Counted from the stretch's first letter, positions 19,100 to 29,153 are shown. The stretch: 64,000 nucleotides of DNA from Providencia alcalifaciens (GCA_025961275.1 JAOQNJ010000001.1:331353-395352); one strand, 5' to 3'. Made by a program: numbers and translations. The notes: generated from the sequence alone by a model not told the origin.

Positions 19100-19942
19100 T
19101 TAATTCTGTTGTGATTTTAACCAAGCAATCTCTTGCGGCCAAATATCAGGGTTAACGGTTTCGAGTATTAGCGGAATACCATCAAAACGAGCATCTTTCA
19201 TAATATAGCTAAAAGGGGCGTAGCCAATATTACCTTCGCCTAAACTATGATGGCGGTCGACTCTACTTGCGTACTCACTTTTAGCATCATTTAAATGCAT
19301 ACCTTTAAGGTATTCAAAACCAACAATATCGGAAAATTGTTTGAATGTTTCTTCACAGGTTTCTTCTGTGCGTAAATCATAGCCAGCAGCAAAAGCGTGG
19401 CAGGTATCAATACAAACACCGACTCGATTTTTATCATCAACCCCTTCAATGATTTTAGCTAAATGCTCAAAACGAAAACCTAAGTTAGTTCCTTGCCCAG
19501 CTGTATTTTCAATCACAGCAATCACACCTTGAGTTTCATTTAGTGCGATATTGATGGATTCCGCGATACGATCTAGGCAGTCATCAATTTCAATTTTTTT
19601 GAGATGACTTCCCGGGTGGAAGTTAAGTAAGTCAATGCCCAGTTGTTCACAGCGTTGCATCTCATCAATAAACGCAACACGTGATTTTTCCAGCGCGTCA
19701 ATTTCAGGATGACCGAGATTAATTAAATAGCTGTCATGAGGCAGAATTTGGTGCTTACCATAACCATACTGTAAGCAGTTGGCTTTAAATTTTGCAATAA
19801 CTTCTTCTGTTAAAGGTGCTGCTTTCCACTGACGTTGGTTTTTAGTGAATAACGCAAAGGCAGTAGCGTTTATCTCATGAGCGCGAATAACGGCTTGATC
19901 GACGCCACCGGAGGCGCTGACGTGTGCTCCAATATATTTCAT
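19100..19942 (-). CDS. nfo: Deoxyribonuclease IV (endonuclease IV)
   Basis: A 280-residue AP endonuclease (E. coli 285 aa) with a TIM barrel and trinuclear zinc site. [18 protein letters not shown] opens the family, with the first metal-binding histidine in [45 protein letters not shown] and [12 protein letters not shown] carry the further His/Asp/Glu ligands. The enzyme cuts 5' to abasic sites in base-excision repair and in E. coli is SoxRS-controlled. Order nfo-yeiH-yeiE is as in E. coli. Confidence 0.97.
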   Translation of the reverse strand: MKYIGAHVSASGGVDQAVIRAHEINATAFALFTKNQRQWKAAPLTEEVIAKFKANCLQYGYGKHQILPHDSYLINLGHPEIDALEKSRVAFIDEMQRCEQLGIDLLNFHPGSHLKKIEIDDCLDRIAESINIALNETQGVIAVIENTAGQGTNLGFRFEHLAKIIEGVDDKNRVGVCIDTCHAFAAGYDLRTEETCEETFKQFSDIVGFEYLKGMHLNDAKSEYASRVDRHHSLGEGNIGYAPFSYIMKDARFDGIPLILETVNPDIWPQEIAWLKSQQN

Positions 19943-19998
19943 TATGTGACTCCTTTTTATGAAAGTATGCCATCAAAGTACTAATAAATGAAATCGAC

Positions 19999-20026
19999 AA
20001 AAAAAGACCGCAACAAAGGCGGTCAA
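19999..20026 (-). terminator. Terminator of yeiH
   Basis: Minus strand: GACCGCC-TTTGTT-GCGGTC followed by TTTTTTTG, between yeiH and nfo. Confidence 0.85.
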
Positions 20027-20055
20027 TGAGGGCAACTATTTTGCCTATTGGCTAA

Positions 20056-21135
20056 TTAGAAAATTGTGTAAATTAATTTATTGATGATAAATCCACCCAC
20101 AATCAACCAGATAAAGAGAATAAGTGCCATGAATAAAGGTTTGACACCTGCTTGACGAATTGCGCTAACATGTGTGGTAAGACCTAATGCAACCATTGCC
20201 ATAGCTAGTAAGACAGTATCTAATGTAATGATATATTTAACTAATATAGCTGGTAGCAAGTTAAATGAATTAAATAAAGCAACCAAAATGAAAATTACCG
20301 CAAACCAAGGAATAGTGATTTTACTTTTTTCTGCCTTTTGGCCTTTAGCTGCTGCTGAGCGACGACTTAAATAAGCTGACAGTAAAATTAAGAATGGAGC
20401 AAGCATCATCACACGGATCATTTTGCTGATGACAGCAGCATTTTCAGCATCGGGCCCAATGGCATGGCCAATTGCGACGACTTGGGCAACTTCATGGACT
20501 GTTGAGCCAATATAAATACCAAAAGTATTTTGTGTTAGTGTAAACCACCCATAATGTGCATTAAGCTGGTAAAGCCATGGATAAACAAAAATAGCGATGG
20601 TGCCAAAAATAACCACTGTTGACACCGCTACCGCCACTTTGCTTGCAGAAGCTTTGACCACAGGTTCTGCTGCCATGACAGCGGCTGCACCACAAATACT
20701 GCTTCCGGCACCAATTAAGAGTGTGGTTTCGTCATCAAGTCCAAAAACTTTTTTCCCCAACCAAAAGGCAAGCAAAAAAGTTGATGAGAGAGCTAAGGCA
20801 TCGATTAACAGCCCCGTCATTCCGACATCAGTAATTTGCTGGAAGGTTAGGCGAAAACCATAGAGAATAATACCTGCACGTAAAAAATAGTGTTTTGCAA
20901 ATTTGATACCGTCATCACAATAGGCACTTGTGACTGGATAGACAGTATTACCAACAATGATTCCTAATAAAATAGCGAGTGTCAGCGCGCCTAAACCAAC
21001 ACTAATAAACCATGATTGGTCCCCAAGATATATTGAAATAGCGGTTAAAATTCCCGCCAAAATAATACCAGGAATTAGTTTAAGAGCAGGATGGTTATTG
21101 CTCTGTACTAATGTTGTTATGTTACCTTTGGCCAT
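20056..21135 (-). CDS. yeiH: YeiH family (UPF0324) inner-membrane protein
   Basis: A 359-residue polytopic protein close to E. coli YeiH (349 aa): ALTLAILLGIIVGNTVYP, FAKHYFLRAGIILYGFRLTFQQI, the conserved GAGSSICGAAAVMAAEPVVKA, and GIYIGSTVHEVAQVVAIG, with about ten membrane helices. The PF03601 family is often called a putative sulfate exporter; transport has not been proven for YeiH. It is divergent from the LysR regulator yeiE, the usual arrangement for a regulator and its target. The ATG at 21135 (MAKGNITTLV) has GAAAGGTAAG upstream; a second in-frame ATG at 21156 is possible but lacks a ribosome-binding site. Confidence 0.9.
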   Translation of the reverse strand: MAKGNITTLVQSNNHPALKLIPGIILAGILTAISIYLGDQSWFISVGLGALTLAILLGIIVGNTVYPVTSAYCDDGIKFAKHYFLRAGIILYGFRLTFQQITDVGMTGLLIDALALSSTFLLAFWLGKKVFGLDDETTLLIGAGSSICGAAAVMAAEPVVKASASKVAVAVSTVVIFGTIAIFVYPWLYQLNAHYGWFTLTQNTFGIYIGSTVHEVAQVVAIGHAIGPDAENAAVISKMIRVMMLAPFLILLSAYLSRRSAAAKGQKAEKSKITIPWFAVIFILVALFNSFNLLPAILVKYIITLDTVLLAMAMVALGLTTHVSAIRQAGVKPLFMALILFIWLIVGGFIINKLIYTIF

Positions 21136-21188
21136 AATCTTACCTTTCGTTACCATTTAGATTATTCTGGAATAAGGATATCTCAAAA

Positions 21189-21218
21189 ACATAAATAATA
21201 TAAATCGATTATTTATGT
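21189..21218. promoter_or_regulatory. Inverted repeat in the yeiH-yeiE divergent promoter
   Basis: ACATAAATAAT and ATTATTTATGT are perfect 11-bp arms separated by 8 bases, placed midway between the divergent starts. This is the expected form and place for a LysR-type operator and is a candidate YeiE site. Confidence 0.5.
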
Positions 21219-21328
21219 ATAATCAATCTGATTTAGTGGTTTAAACTTTCTGCTGGTAACTTAGATATAAATCATTAATATTAACAATATTATTACAAAC
21301 ACCAATCAATAAAGCCGGAGCTACCTGT

Positions 21329-22192
21329 ATGCGAATAACACTTAGGCAACTCGAGGTATTTACAGAAGTACTAAAAAGTGGCTCCACGACCCAAGCTTCA
21401 CAATTATTATCTCTTTCTCAATCGGCCGTGAGTGCATCATTGACGGATCTTGAAGGGCAACTCGGTGTGCAACTTTTTGATCGAGTAGGCAAACGTCTTG
21501 TCACAAACGAGCATGGTCGATTGCTGTACCCTAAGGCGCTTGCTTTGCTGGAACAAGCGCTGGAAGTAGAACAGTTGTTTAAAAAAGAGATGGGTGCTGT
21601 AAGACTCGCAGCCAGCACAACCATCGGTAATTATATGCTGCCAGAACTATTGGCAGGGTATCGTTTTGACCATCCAACCATTCCGCTTGAATTGAATATT
21701 AGTAATACTGAAGAAGTTATTAAGTCAGTAATGGAGTTCCGTGCTGATGTCGGTTTAATTGAAGGGGTATGCCATAGCCCTGAATTGGTTACAGAACCAT
21801 GGCTAAAAGATGAATTAGTTATATTTGCGGCTCCAAATAGTCCTTTCGTAGGTAAACCTCTGACATTGAAAGAATTACGTGATGCGCCATGGGTATTGCG
21901 TGAAAGAGGTTCAGGTACGCGCGCAGTACTAGATCAATTATTATTTGCACATTTACCTGGCTTTCATATTTTGATGGAACTGGGTAATTCTGAGGCGATT
22001 AAACATGCGGTGCGTTTTGGCATGGGGATTAGTTGTTTGTCAAGACGTGTAATTGCTGAACAGCTTAAAAATAATTCACTGATTGAGTTACAAGTAGACG
22101 ACCTTAAATTAGAGCGAACGTTGTATTTGATTTATCATCGCCAAAAACATTTATCTAATGCGATAAAAAACTTATTGGAATATTGCAAGTGA
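21329..22192 (+). CDS. yeiE: LysR-type regulator YeiE
   Basis: A 287-residue LysR-family activator (E. coli YeiE 293 aa). The N-terminal winged helix-turn-helix reads [51 protein letters not shown]; a co-inducer domain from about residue 88 begins [20 protein letters not shown]. In enteric bacteria YeiE is linked to flagellar gene expression, sulfite response and iron homeostasis. It is divergent from yeiH and followed by lysP, as in E. coli. Confidence 0.92.
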   Translation: MRITLRQLEVFTEVLKSGSTTQASQLLSLSQSAVSASLTDLEGQLGVQLFDRVGKRLVTNEHGRLLYPKALALLEQALEVEQLFKKEMGAVRLAASTTIGNYMLPELLAGYRFDHPTIPLELNISNTEEVIKSVMEFRADVGLIEGVCHSPELVTEPWLKDELVIFAAPNSPFVGKPLTLKELRDAPWVLRERGSGTRAVLDQLLFAHLPGFHILMELGNSEAIKHAVRFGMGISCLSRRVIAEQLKNNSLIELQVDDLKLERTLYLIYHRQKHLSNAIKNLLEYCK

Positions 22193-22461
22193 TTATATTC
22201 GGCATATTGGTATCTTCCTAAATAATGTAAGTCGAAACTACATTTGGTATCGGAAGCTTAGATAATCAATGAATCAAATCACTGTTTTTCAATGGCAATG
22301 TAGCATATGTTATTCGAAATATGATAGGGATAAGTGTTTTGCTAATAATTCTGCTTGGATTATGAAGGTATCTTATAGCAGCCAAGAGTTACTTAGTTCT
22401 GACAGGATATTTTGCTAGAATTCCATTAATATTAGTTAAATAAAAGAAATATAGGGAATAA

Positions 22462-23952
22462 ATGTCAGAACAACATACCACTAAGACGCACCATGGTGGC
22501 CCACAAAAACTACGCCGTGAACTAAAAGCTCGTCATCTTGCAATGATTGCGATTGGCGGTTCGATTGGTACTGGCCTTTTTGTTGCATCAGGTGCAACAG
22601 TCGCACAAGCTGGTCCTGGCGGGGCGCTTCTTTCTTATGCCATTATCGGGTTGATGGTTTATTTCTTAATGACCAGCTTGGGAGAGCTCGCGGCTTATAT
22701 GCCGGTATCAGGCTCTTTCTCAACCTATGGCTCAAAATATGTCGATGAAGGATTTGGCTTCGCGCTAGGTTGGAACTATTGGTATAACTGGGCTGTAACA
22801 ATAGCCGTAGATTTAGTTGCTGCTCAACTGGTCATGATGTATTGGTTTCCAGATACGCCGGGTTGGATTTGGAGTGCGATATTCTTAGCGATTATATTCC
22901 TACTTAATTACATATCAGTAAAAGGGTTTGGCGAAGCTGAATATTGGTTCTCTTTAATTAAAGTTGTTACGGTTGTTATCTTTATCGTCGTGGGCGTTCT
23001 AATGATCTTTGGCATCATGGGGGGCGCTGAAAATGCGGGATGGCATAACTGGACAATCGGTGATGCACCATTTGCAGGTGGTTTCTCTGCAATGATAGGT
23101 GTTGCTATGATCGTCGGTTTCTCATTCCAAGGCACTGAACTCATTGGTATTGCTGCGGGTGAATCTCAAGATCCGGCGAAGAATATTCCTAAAGCTGTAC
23201 GCAAAGTATTTTGGCGTATTCTATTATTCTATATTCTAGCAATATTAATTATTAGCTTGATTATTCCTTATACTGATCCGAATTTATTACGTAATGACGT
23301 TGGTGATATTAGCGTTAGTCCGTTCACATTAGTTTTTGAAAATGCGGGGCTACTATCTGCCGCTGCAGTAATGAACGCAGTTATTTTAACCGCGGTGTTA
23401 TCAGCAGGTAACTCGGGTATGTATGCGTCGACACGTATGCTGTACACATTAGCTCGTGAAGGTAAAGCCCCACGTATTTTTGGTCATCTCTCAAAAGGTG
23501 GTGTTCCGCGTAACGCATTGCTAGCAACAACAGTGATTGCCGGTTTATGCTTCCTCAGCTCGATGTTTGGTAATCAAACTGTTTATTTGTGGTTGCTTAA
23601 TACATCGGGTATGACAGGTTTTATTGCTTGGTTAGGTATTGCAATTAGTCATTATCGTTTCCGTAAGGGTTATATTGCGCAAGGTAAGGATTTAAATGAT
23701 CTGCCTTATCGCTCAGGTTTCTTCCCTGTCGGGCCTATTTTTGCTTTTATCCTATGTTTAATTATTACATTAGGGCAAAACTACCAAGCGTTCTTAGAAG
23801 ATAGGATTGATTGGGTTGGCGCTATTGCCACTTATATCGGAATTCCTCTATTTTTAGCCATTTGGTTTGGTTATAAAATTGTCAAAAAAACCTCCATTAT
23901 TCGTTATAAAGATATGGATTTCCCTTCTTACAACGATAGTTTAAATAAATAA
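22462..23952 (+). CDS. lysP: Lysine:H+ symporter LysP
   Basis: A 496-residue APC-superfamily permease with 12 membrane segments, close to E. coli LysP (489 aa): LRRELKARHLAMIAIGGSIGTGLFVASGA (TM1 with the unwound GTG), ELAAYMPVSGSFSTYGSKYVDEGFGFALGWNYWYNW, FSFQGTELIGIAAGES (TM6) and NSGMYASTRMLYTLAREGKAPRIF. LysP imports lysine and in E. coli also holds CadC inactive. It lies behind yeiE with a 269-bp gap containing its own promoter, and ends in a terminator. Confidence 0.95.
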   Translation: MSEQHTTKTHHGGPQKLRRELKARHLAMIAIGGSIGTGLFVASGATVAQAGPGGALLSYAIIGLMVYFLMTSLGELAAYMPVSGSFSTYGSKYVDEGFGFALGWNYWYNWAVTIAVDLVAAQLVMMYWFPDTPGWIWSAIFLAIIFLLNYISVKGFGEAEYWFSLIKVVTVVIFIVVGVLMIFGIMGGAENAGWHNWTIGDAPFAGGFSAMIGVAMIVGFSFQGTELIGIAAGESQDPAKNIPKAVRKVFWRILLFYILAILIISLIIPYTDPNLLRNDVGDISVSPFTLVFENAGLLSAAAVMNAVILTAVLSAGNSGMYASTRMLYTLAREGKAPRIFGHLSKGGVPRNALLATTVIAGLCFLSSMFGNQTVYLWLLNTSGMTGFIAWLGIAISHYRFRKGYIAQGKDLNDLPYRSGFFPVGPIFAFILCLIITLGQNYQAFLEDRIDWVGAIATYIGIPLFLAIWFGYKIVKKTSIIRYKDMDFPSYNDSLNK

Positions 23953-23967
23953 CAAATTGAAAAACGA

Positions 23968-23990
23968 GCCCTCTTTAATGAGAGGGCCTT
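23968..23990 (+). terminator. Terminator of lysP
   Basis: GCCCTC-TTTAATGA-GAGGGC stem, 16 bases past the stop, followed by a weak CTTATTT tail. Confidence 0.75.
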
Positions 23991-24757
23991 ATTTGCGTAA
24001 AATCCCACCTCAGAACCCTGAAGCTTCATCTCGCGAAATCTCAACGTGAAGTCCACTTTTTCTTGTTAATATGTTTGATTTTCGTGCTATGGCAACCGTC
24101 ATTGTAATCCTAAAAAACATTCATCCCCCCATTGATAAAAATAAATAAAAAATCAACTGTATCAATGGAATAGAAGGTTTATCTGGCTGGATCTGTTGTT
24201 TGCTTATACATGTTATTCTTTATCTATCATTTGTTATTTAGACTCATGTTCCCTCAAAATAGCACCTGCTAAATAATGAGTTAATTATTTTGAATTAATT
24301 AATAAAAGTTTGGGTATGATCACAATTTGATGCTTACCTTCAATTTAATTGGCAATCGTATTGATAAGTATTCTTATTTGCTTTATTGTTATTGGCGTTA
24401 TTTTCAGTCTAATAGATTTGATGTGAAGTTTCTGTGGAAATTGCAAGCTAAGAGGATAAATTTAGTGCTATTCGCGGCTCAATATTATCAGTAAGTACTA
24501 TTGGCTTAGCTTGAAGGGTGTACAGTAGAAGTATTTGAGGATGTTAATTTTATGGTACTTAGCGAAGATCGACTACGACTTACTTACCGTGCAATATTAA
24601 AGTATCGCAAGCATTTGCTCAATAATTCTATCCAGCGCTATTTTAAATAATTTGAACCATAAAAACATGGGAACAATCGCATAACGAATTTTTAGCAGTT
24701 GAACCAACAGGTGTATACTGGGTCAGTGAGAAGCAAATTTAGTAGGTAATTTTAATA
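23991..24757. other. Long gap between lysP and the iron ABC transporter
   Basis: No intact gene is seen in 767 bp. A Fur-box-like sequence at 24361-24381 is followed by short open stretches that read like protein but are interrupted. One is 46 codons open from about 24510 to 24649, including MVLSEDRLRLTYRAILKYRK after an in-frame ATG at 24552. Another ends in EPTGVYWVSEKQI at about 24741. They may be remains of a decayed gene, but I recognise no family and chance is not excluded. Confidence 0.4.
24361..24381. promoter_or_regulatory. Candidate Fur box
   Basis: TTGATAAGTATTCTTATTTG followed by C resembles the Fur site of E. coli fepA-fes (TTGATAACTATTTGCATTTG, as remembered), differing mainly in the centre. 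It lies about 380 bp upstream of the FecCD-type permease. The distance is long for direct control of that gene, so it may have served a gene now lost. Confidence 0.5.
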
Positions 24758-25852
24758 ATGAGTACGACTACCGATCCAATTTCAGCTGTAAAGCAGTCAG
24801 TTAAAGAAAACGATAATGGTGTTAAGCAGCATTATCAACAGATGCTACGCCGAAGAATTACATGGTTACTTATTATAATTGGCGCCATTTTATTGTCGCT
24901 GGTTATCGATTTTACGTTAGGTCCGTCAGGGCTATCGTTACAAAAACTCTGGCAAACGCTAATAGCGCCTGAGTCCGTAGAAGCGGGTACTCGGGTCATT
25001 GTATGGGATATTCGACTACCTTATGCATTGATGGCTGTCATTATTGGGATGTCTCTTGGCCTCGCTGGGGCTGAAATGCAAACTATACTCAATAACCCGT
25101 TAGCCAGTCCATTTACACTTGGGGTTTCCAGTGCGGCGGCTTTTGGTGCAGCACTGGCAATTGTTTCAGGTATTGCGATTCCAGGTGTACCAGACCAGTG
25201 GGTGATTTCCGCAAACGCTTTTATTTTTGCGTTATTAGCCGCACTTATGCTTGATGCCGTCACTCGATGGACACGCGTTGCGACGTCAGGGGTGGTGTTA
25301 TTTGGTATTGCATTAGTATTTACTTTTAATGCATTGGTATCGATGATGCAGTTCATTGCGACTGAAGACACGCTTCAAGGGCTTGTGTTTTGGACCATGG
25401 GGAGTTTATCTAAGGCAACATGGATGAAACTGGGTGTGATGGCATTAGTCTTTTTACTTGTGTTCCCAGTTGCAATGATGAGCTCTTGGAAATTGACAGC
25501 ATTAAGACTCGGTGAAGATCGTGCGATTAGTTTTGGTATTGATGTACGCCGTTTACGCCTAACAACGCTGTTGCGTATTAGTATTTTATCCGCACTAGCA
25601 GTCGCATTTGTCGGGCCAATAGCCTTTATAGGTTTAGTTGCTCCGCATATTGCACGATTAATGTTTGGTGAGGATCATCGTTTTTACTTACCAGCAAGTG
25701 CGTTGATTGGCGCACTAGTGTTATCGATGGCATCGGTTGCATCTAAAAATATTATACCGGGCGTAATTATTCCCGTAGGTATTGTGACATCGCTGGTGGG
25801 TGTACCGTTTTTCTTAAGTATTATTTTACGTCACAGAGGTAATGTGTCATGA
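24758..25852 (+). CDS. FecCD-family iron-siderophore ABC transporter permease
   Basis: A 364-residue permease of the BtuC/FhuB/FecCD family with about ten membrane helices. Conserved pieces: IVWDIRLPYALMAVIIGMSLGLAGAEMQTILNNPLASPFTLGVSSAAAFG, FWTMGSLS, LGEDRAISFGIDVRRLR, and the ATPase-contact region GPIAFIGLVAPHIARLMFGEDHRFYLPASAL. The first 30 residues are a hydrophilic extension. It overlaps the ATPase gene by 4 bp, so the pair is translationally coupled. No periplasmic binding protein gene is adjacent. cirA lies downstream in the same direction, which supports catechol-siderophore or haem-type iron supply, but the cargo is inferred. Confidence 0.85.
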   Translation: MSTTTDPISAVKQSVKENDNGVKQHYQQMLRRRITWLLIIIGAILLSLVIDFTLGPSGLSLQKLWQTLIAPESVEAGTRVIVWDIRLPYALMAVIIGMSLGLAGAEMQTILNNPLASPFTLGVSSAAAFGAALAIVSGIAIPGVPDQWVISANAFIFALLAALMLDAVTRWTRVATSGVVLFGIALVFTFNALVSMMQFIATEDTLQGLVFWTMGSLSKATWMKLGVMALVFLLVFPVAMMSSWKLTALRLGEDRAISFGIDVRRLRLTTLLRISILSALAVAFVGPIAFIGLVAPHIARLMFGEDHRFYLPASALIGALVLSMASVASKNIIPGVIIPVGIVTSLVGVPFFLSIILRHRGNVS

Positions 25853-26637
25853 CTGATGGCCTGATTATTAATCGTTTTAATGCAGGTTATCCTAAGCATC
25901 CTGTGATTGAAAATCTAACAAGTGAAACATTGCCTCGCGGTAAAATTACCGTATTGCTGGGGCCAAATGGGAGTGGTAAATCAACTTTATTACGCTCTTT
26001 GGCAGGTTTAAATAAAGCAACGGGGCAATTATTATTAGATGGACAAGACCTAACTCAGCAAAATTTTGCCAAACGAGCACAAAATGTGGTGTATTTGCCA
26101 CAAAGTTTACCTGCAGGTGTTCATCTTTATGTATTAGAGTCGGTTATTGTTGCTCAAAGGGCATCAGGTGGACTCAGTAATGAAAATAGTAAAGATGAAG
26201 TGATGCATCTATTGCATCAATTAGGTATTGAACATTTAGCATTAAGTTATTTGGATCAATTATCGGGCGGTCAAAAACAATTAGTGGGATTAGCACAATC
26301 ATTAATACGTCAACCTAATTTATTGTTATTAGATGAGCCATTAAGCGCGTTAGATCTAAATTATCAATACCATGTTATGGATTTGGTCGCTAAAGAAACT
26401 AAGCGCAGGAATATTATTACTGTGGTGGTGGTTCATGATATTAACATTGCACTGAGACATGCCGAGCATGTATTAATGCTAAAGAAAGGTAAGTTAATTG
26501 CTCAAGGCGAGCCTGAAGAGGTCATCACTCCCATAAGCCTAGCGGAAGTGTATGGTGTGAGAGGTCGTATAGAACGTTGTTCTCAAGGCGTACCGCAAGT
26601 ACTGATTGATGGGCTAGTGGATAAACTCGCGAGCTGA
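25849..26637 (+). CDS. Iron-siderophore ABC transporter ATPase (FecE/FepC type)
   Basis: A 262-residue ABC ATPase with GPNGSGKSTLLRSLAG (Walker A, about residues 38-53), YLPQSLP (Q-loop), LSGGQKQLVGLAQSL (signature), NLLLLDEPLSALD (Walker B and D-loop) and VVVVHDINIALRHA (H-loop). The set is that of FecE/FepC/BtuD importers. Its ATG lies in ATGA overlapping the permease stop. It provides the single nucleotide-binding subunit, forming a homodimer under the permease; a binding protein must come from elsewhere. Confidence 0.88.
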   Translation: MTDGLIINRFNAGYPKHPVIENLTSETLPRGKITVLLGPNGSGKSTLLRSLAGLNKATGQLLLDGQDLTQQNFAKRAQNVVYLPQSLPAGVHLYVLESVIVAQRASGGLSNENSKDEVMHLLHQLGIEHLALSYLDQLSGGQKQLVGLAQSLIRQPNLLLLDEPLSALDLNYQYHVMDLVAKETKRRNIITVVVVHDINIALRHAEHVLMLKKGKLIAQGEPEEVITPISLAEVYGVRGRIERCSQGVPQVLIDGLVDKLAS

Positions 26638-26954
26638 GTTTTGTTATTAAAATATCGCGCCTATTTATATCTCTGGGCGCGGTTAATTAAAAGTAAATTA
26701 ACATTATGTTTTCTATTGGAAATTAATTATAGGAAATTTAAACAATGGTTATATGCCATAAATTTCCTATGGATAATTTAGATATCTAAAAAAATTAAAT
26801 TATCGCTATTCAATAAATGGCAACATTCCAATGAACTGGCATGTTATTTAATAAATCCATGTTACTTTGGCATGAAGCTAACGCCGCTATAATTTGAAGA
26901 ATGAAGGGAATATTTATCAAAAAAATAATAATAGCAAAAACAGTAGCAATAGGG

Positions 26955-27090
26955 TTATAAGCCTAACATAACGCGTTTTAGATGTAAGAATAAGCGAATA
27001 TAGCCTGATGAATATAATAATTTCATTGATTCGGGTTGCGGATTCGTTCGCTTAAAATTTCAATACTAACTTGAATTATGACGGGTGTAA
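26955..27090. repeat. ERIC-like palindromic repeat (copy 2) upstream of cirA
   Basis: The right part is clear: TTGATTCGGGTTGCGGATTC (ERIC core) and the right end AACTTGAATTATGACGGGTG. The left end near GGGTTATAAGCC is diverged, so the left border is approximate. It ends about 65 bp before the cirA start and thus overlaps or abuts the cirA promoter. The rest of the 518-bp gap (26638-27155) is AT-rich with no gene. Confidence 0.65.
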
Positions 27091-27155
27091 TTCCGAATAT
27101 TGAGTTTATGTCACATCACACATATAAATGAAAATTATCTCTCGGAGAATTGGGA

Positions 27156-29129
27156 ATGGTTGTTTTTAATAAAAGAAAAATTGCATTAAGCATTATTGCG
27201 TCTATGGCCGCAGCACCTGCATTTGCGGATAGCAGTAAAGATACCATTATGGTTACCACTGCGACAGGTTTCCAACAAAAAATTGAAGATGCACCTGCAT
27301 CTATCTCAGTTGTCACTCGTGAACAACTTGAAAATAAAGCCTACCGTGATGTGACAGATGCACTTAAAGATGTTCCTGGTGTTCTTGTTACCGGTGGTGG
27401 TAGCAGTTCGGATATAAGCATTCGTGGTATGGATGCCAAATATACTATGATCTTAATTGATGGTAAGCGAGTTGATACACGTAGTACTCGGCCAAACAGT
27501 GATGGCTCTGGTATTGAGCAAGGTTGGTTACCGCCATTACCTGCAATCGAACGTATTGAAGTGGTAAGAGGCCCAATGTCATCGCTTTACGGTTCTGATG
27601 CAATGGGTGGGGTTATCAATATTATTACTCGTCGTGTTCAGCAAGAATGGACAACAAGTCTTCGTGCAGATGGCACTATCACAGAGCGTCAAAACTCCGG
27701 TAATACTGGGCAAGGTAGTTTTTATACTTCAGGCCCATTAATTGATGGGTTACTCGGAGTTAAACTAAATGGCCAGTATTCTCATAGAGGTGAAGATAAA
27801 TATGTCGGTGGATTCAATCGCCAAATAATGACCAGTGGTGGAGGTACCGTTTCTTGGACTCCGGACGATAAAAATACCATTGATGTTGATTTCAAAAAAG
27901 ATAATCAACATAGAGATTCTCGTAACGGTTATACGACAAATAGTAATAGTGGTTTTAATAAGTATGAAATGACGCATTCTGCGATTACTCATACAGGTCT
28001 TTATGATTTTGGAACAACGGATACTTATCTTCAGTATGATGAATCAAAGAATCCGGGGCGTAAAATGAAAGCAGAAGATACAATTTTCCGTAATCAAAGT
28101 GTTTTCCTATTAGGTGATCATAGCCTAAGTCTAGGTGGGCAGTATCGTAAAGAAAAATTAGAGGCAGGAGATAATAAATTTCCGCTTAGTAAATTAGATC
28201 GCTGGAGCTGGGCATTATTTGCAGAAGACGAATGGTTAATGACGAGCGATTTCGCATTAACTGGCGGCATTCGTATGGATAAAGACGAAAACTATGGAAC
28301 TCATTGGACTCCTCGTTTATATGGCGTCTGGCACGCTGATGACCACTGGACAATTAAAGGTGGTATATCAACAGGTTACCGAGCGCCTGATTTGCGTCAA
28401 TCAACAGCAGCATGGGGCCAAGCAACTGGTGGTAGCAGAGGAAATGCGGTTATTTATGGTAACCCAGACTTAAAACCTGAAAAAAGTATCACCGAAGAAA
28501 TTGGTGTAATTTGGAATAATCAAAATAACATCACTGCTGGAATTACCATTTATAATACTGACTTTAAAGATAAAATCACAGAGGTTACACGTTGCTCTAA
28601 CACCAATGCTAACGTGAGAAACTGTACGGTAGCACAGGATGGTGTTGGTGATAATGGTAAAGATCCATACAACTTTATCAGTGATAGACAGAATGTTGAT
28701 AAAGCAAGTATGCGAGGTGTTGAATTAACGTTTAACTGGGGCATACTGGATGATTTAGAGTTTGCGGCTAACTATACTTACACGGATACAGAACAAAAAA
28801 GCGGTGTAAATAAAGGTAAACCTCTGAATAAACAACCTAAGCATATGGCTAATACAACGTTAACATGGGATACAACAGAAGATTTGCAAACATGGACTCG
28901 CATGAATTTCCGTGGCAAAACCTCTGATTTCCAAGGGCGTGGCGAGGTAATGAATAATGGTACACCATCATATGCATTATTTGATTTAGGTGCTAGTTAT
29001 AAGTTGAGTAAGAATGCGAATATTGTTGGTGGTGTTTATAACATCTTAGATCGTCGTATCGATCAAGCCAGCTACGGTGCTGAATTAGAAGGTCGTCGCT
29101 ACAATCTGGGTATCAATTATAACTTCTAA
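27156..29129 (+). CDS. cirA: TonB-dependent catecholate siderophore receptor CirA
   Basis: A 657-residue outer-membrane receptor (E. coli CirA 663 aa). A signal peptide ends at AAPAFA, followed at once by the TonB box (DTIMVTTATG). The plug domain has DAPASISVVTREQLEN, DVPGVLV, SIRGMDAKYTMILIDGKRVDTRS and ERIEVVRGPMSSLYGSDAMGGVINIITRR, then a 22-strand barrel ends in the aromatic C-terminus YNLGINYNF. CirA takes up catecholate iron complexes and is a port for colicin Ia and catechol antibiotics such as cefiderocol. Proximity to lysP matches E. coli. The ATG at 27156 has CGGAGA 8 bases upstream; the in-frame TTG at 27150 is unlikely. Confidence 0.9.
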   Translation: MVVFNKRKIALSIIASMAAAPAFADSSKDTIMVTTATGFQQKIEDAPASISVVTREQLENKAYRDVTDALKDVPGVLVTGGGSSSDISIRGMDAKYTMILIDGKRVDTRSTRPNSDGSGIEQGWLPPLPAIERIEVVRGPMSSLYGSDAMGGVINIITRRVQQEWTTSLRADGTITERQNSGNTGQGSFYTSGPLIDGLLGVKLNGQYSHRGEDKYVGGFNRQIMTSGGGTVSWTPDDKNTIDVDFKKDNQHRDSRNGYTTNSNSGFNKYEMTHSAITHTGLYDFGTTDTYLQYDESKNPGRKMKAEDTIFRNQSVFLLGDHSLSLGGQYRKEKLEAGDNKFPLSKLDRWSWALFAEDEWLMTSDFALTGGIRMDKDENYGTHWTPRLYGVWHADDHWTIKGGISTGYRAPDLRQSTAAWGQATGGSRGNAVIYGNPDLKPEKSITEEIGVIWNNQNNITAGITIYNTDFKDKITEVTRCSNTNANVRNCTVAQDGVGDNGKDPYNFISDRQNVDKASMRGVELTFNWGILDDLEFAANYTYTDTEQKSGVNKGKPLNKQPKHMANTTLTWDTTEDLQTWTRMNFRGKTSDFQGRGEVMNNGTPSYALFDLGASYKLSKNANIVGGVYNILDRRIDQASYGAELEGRRYNLGINYNF

Positions 29130-29153
29130 ACAATCAGGTTAAACTCTGCTTAG

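Noticed and set aside
26990..27030. Possible Fur box upstream of cirA (GAATATAATAATTTCATTG)
   Set aside because: Only about 10 of 19 bases agree with the Fur consensus, and the sequence lies inside the ERIC-like element.
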